This document shows positions 4,315 to 5,083 of a DNA stretch of 5,083 nucleotides, one piece after another. The notes under the pieces were generated by a model. It had not been told where the DNA came from. It was given only the letters and a program-made list of their open reading frames with translations, and did not search any database. Position 1 is the first letter of the stretch, and the number at the start of each line of letters is the position of its first letter. A program made the position numbers and the translations under genes. Origin of the DNA: Clostridia bacterium (GTDB lineage Bacteria; Bacillota; Clostridia; Oscillospirales; Acutalibacteraceae); assembly GCA_017501865.1 (NCBI GenBank), contig JAFVWD010000091.1, positions 1-5,083 on the forward strand. The letters run 5' to 3'.

Positions 4315-5083
4315 ATGATAAGTCTTTCTGAATTCAAAAAAACAAAAGATTTTCTTGTTTGTGTTGACAGTGATGGTTGTGCTATGGACACAATGGACAT
4401 AAAACACATTCGCTGTTTTGGTCCGTGTATGGTAGATGTATGGTCGCTTCAAAAATATGAAAAAGAAATACTCTCAAGATGGAATGAAATAAACTTGTAC
4501 ACCATCACTCGAGGCATTAACCGTTTTAAAGGTTTAAGTATGGCATTAAGCGAAATAAACGAGCAATATCAAGCGATAGACGGGATTGCCGACTTAATTT
4601 TTTGGTCGGAAAATGCCGACGAGCTGTCAAACGAAGCATTAAAAAAAGAAATTGAAAACCATCCTGAAAAAGAGATTTTTAAACTTGCTTTAAAGTGGAG
4701 TGAAATGGTCAATAATTCAATTAAAAGATTACCCGAAAGTGAAATCAAACCATTTCCACTTGTAAAGGATGCATTAAAACTTGCTCACGAAAAAGCTGAT
4801 ATTGCAATTGTATCGAGTGCAAATTTAGGTGCGGTTTTAGACGAATGGGAAAAGCACGGCCTCCTGGAGCATACTGATATTGTACTTCCGCAAAACGTCG
4901 GCAGTAAAGCTTTTTGTATTTCAGAACTTTTAAAAAAGGGTTACAAAAAAGAAAATGTGCTTATGTGTGGTGATGCTCCGGGTGACTTAAAAGCAGCAGA
5001 AACAAATGACGTTTTCTACTACCCTATTTTAGTAAAAAACGAAAAAGAATCGTGGCAAGACTTTATAAATCAAGGTTTTTTAC
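4315..5083 (+). CDS. HAD-superfamily hydrolase, 3' end beyond window edge
   Basis: A frame of 256 codons from ATG 4315 is still open at the right edge. The four HAD signatures are visible: motif I 'VDSDGCAMDT' (17-26; nucleophile D18, acid/base D20), motif II 'VSSAN' (166-170), motif III K198 in 'VGSKAF', and motif IV 'CGDAPGDLKAA' (218-228; D220 and D224). The active site is therefore complete, and a Mg-dependent phosphatase or phosphotransferase is expected in the cytosol. About 140 residues between motifs I and II form a large, mostly helical C1-type cap ('RCFGPCMVDVWSLQKYEKE' near its start), which would set substrate choice; I cannot name the substrate. The start is supported by AAGGGTGG just upstream (4302-4309). 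It has its own promoter after the glnA terminator, so it need not be linked to nitrogen metabolism. Probably only a short C-terminal piece is missing. Confidence 0.85.
   Translation, partial: MISLSEFKKTKDFLVCVDSDGCAMDTMDIKHIRCFGPCMVDVWSLQKYEKEILSRWNEINLYTITRGINRFKGLSMALSEINEQYQAIDGIADLIFWSENADELSNEALKKEIENHPEKEIFKLALKWSEMVNNSIKRLPESEIKPFPLVKDALKLAHEKADIAIVSSANLGAVLDEWEKHGLLEHTDIVLPQNVGSKAFCISELLKKGYKKENVLMCGDAPGDLKAAETNDVFYYPILVKNEKESWQDFINQGFL

Noticed and set aside
4185..4409. Minus-strand open frame of 74 codons over the HAD promoter and start
   Set aside because: It overlaps the promoter and the first 30 or so codons of the HAD gene, including catalytic motif I, and shows no coding signal of its own.

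Overview
The window looks like chromosomal DNA from a low-GC Gram-positive bacterium, most likely a Clostridia member of the Oscillospiraceae/Ruminococcus type. The evidence is strong AT bias with A/T-ending codons, AGG-type ribosome binding sites, a tRNA with an encoded CCA end, near-consensus sigma-A promoters, and protein types familiar from that group. This placement is an inference from composition and protein character; no search was run.

Left part (1-2040, minus strand). A three-gene operon is transcribed leftward from a very good promoter at 2012-2040: a thymidylate kinase-like P-loop kinase (tmk), a stand-alone soluble DUF2156 protein (the fold of the catalytic domain of MprF-type aminoacyl-phosphatidylglycerol synthases), and a GNAT N-acetyltransferase cut by the window edge. 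The genes are tightly packed (9-nt gap, then a 20-nt overlap). The last two are markedly more AT-rich than the rest of the window.

Middle part (2142-2698, plus strand). A divergent promoter drives tRNA-Ser(GGA), followed immediately by a bidirectional-looking terminator hairpin. Next is an unusual 0.3-kb patch. A unit of about 105 nt, made of the last 14 nt of the tRNA including CCA, the terminator, a reverse-complemented tRNA T-arm and a short GC-rich tail, is present twice in direct orientation. The copies are separated by a GC-richer spacer with a perfect 10-bp palindrome. Apparent reading frames here are by-products of these repeats. This is the most unusual part of the window.

Right part (2630-5083, plus strand). 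glnA (type I glutamine synthetase, 473 aa, active-site residues intact) has its own promoter and a strong terminator. A separately promoted HAD-superfamily hydrolase follows and runs off the right edge.

The genes are housekeeping or accessory metabolic functions (nucleotide kinase, tRNA, nitrogen assimilation, a phosphatase-like enzyme). They do not form one dedicated pathway. I found no CRISPR array, transposase, phage gene or defence system.
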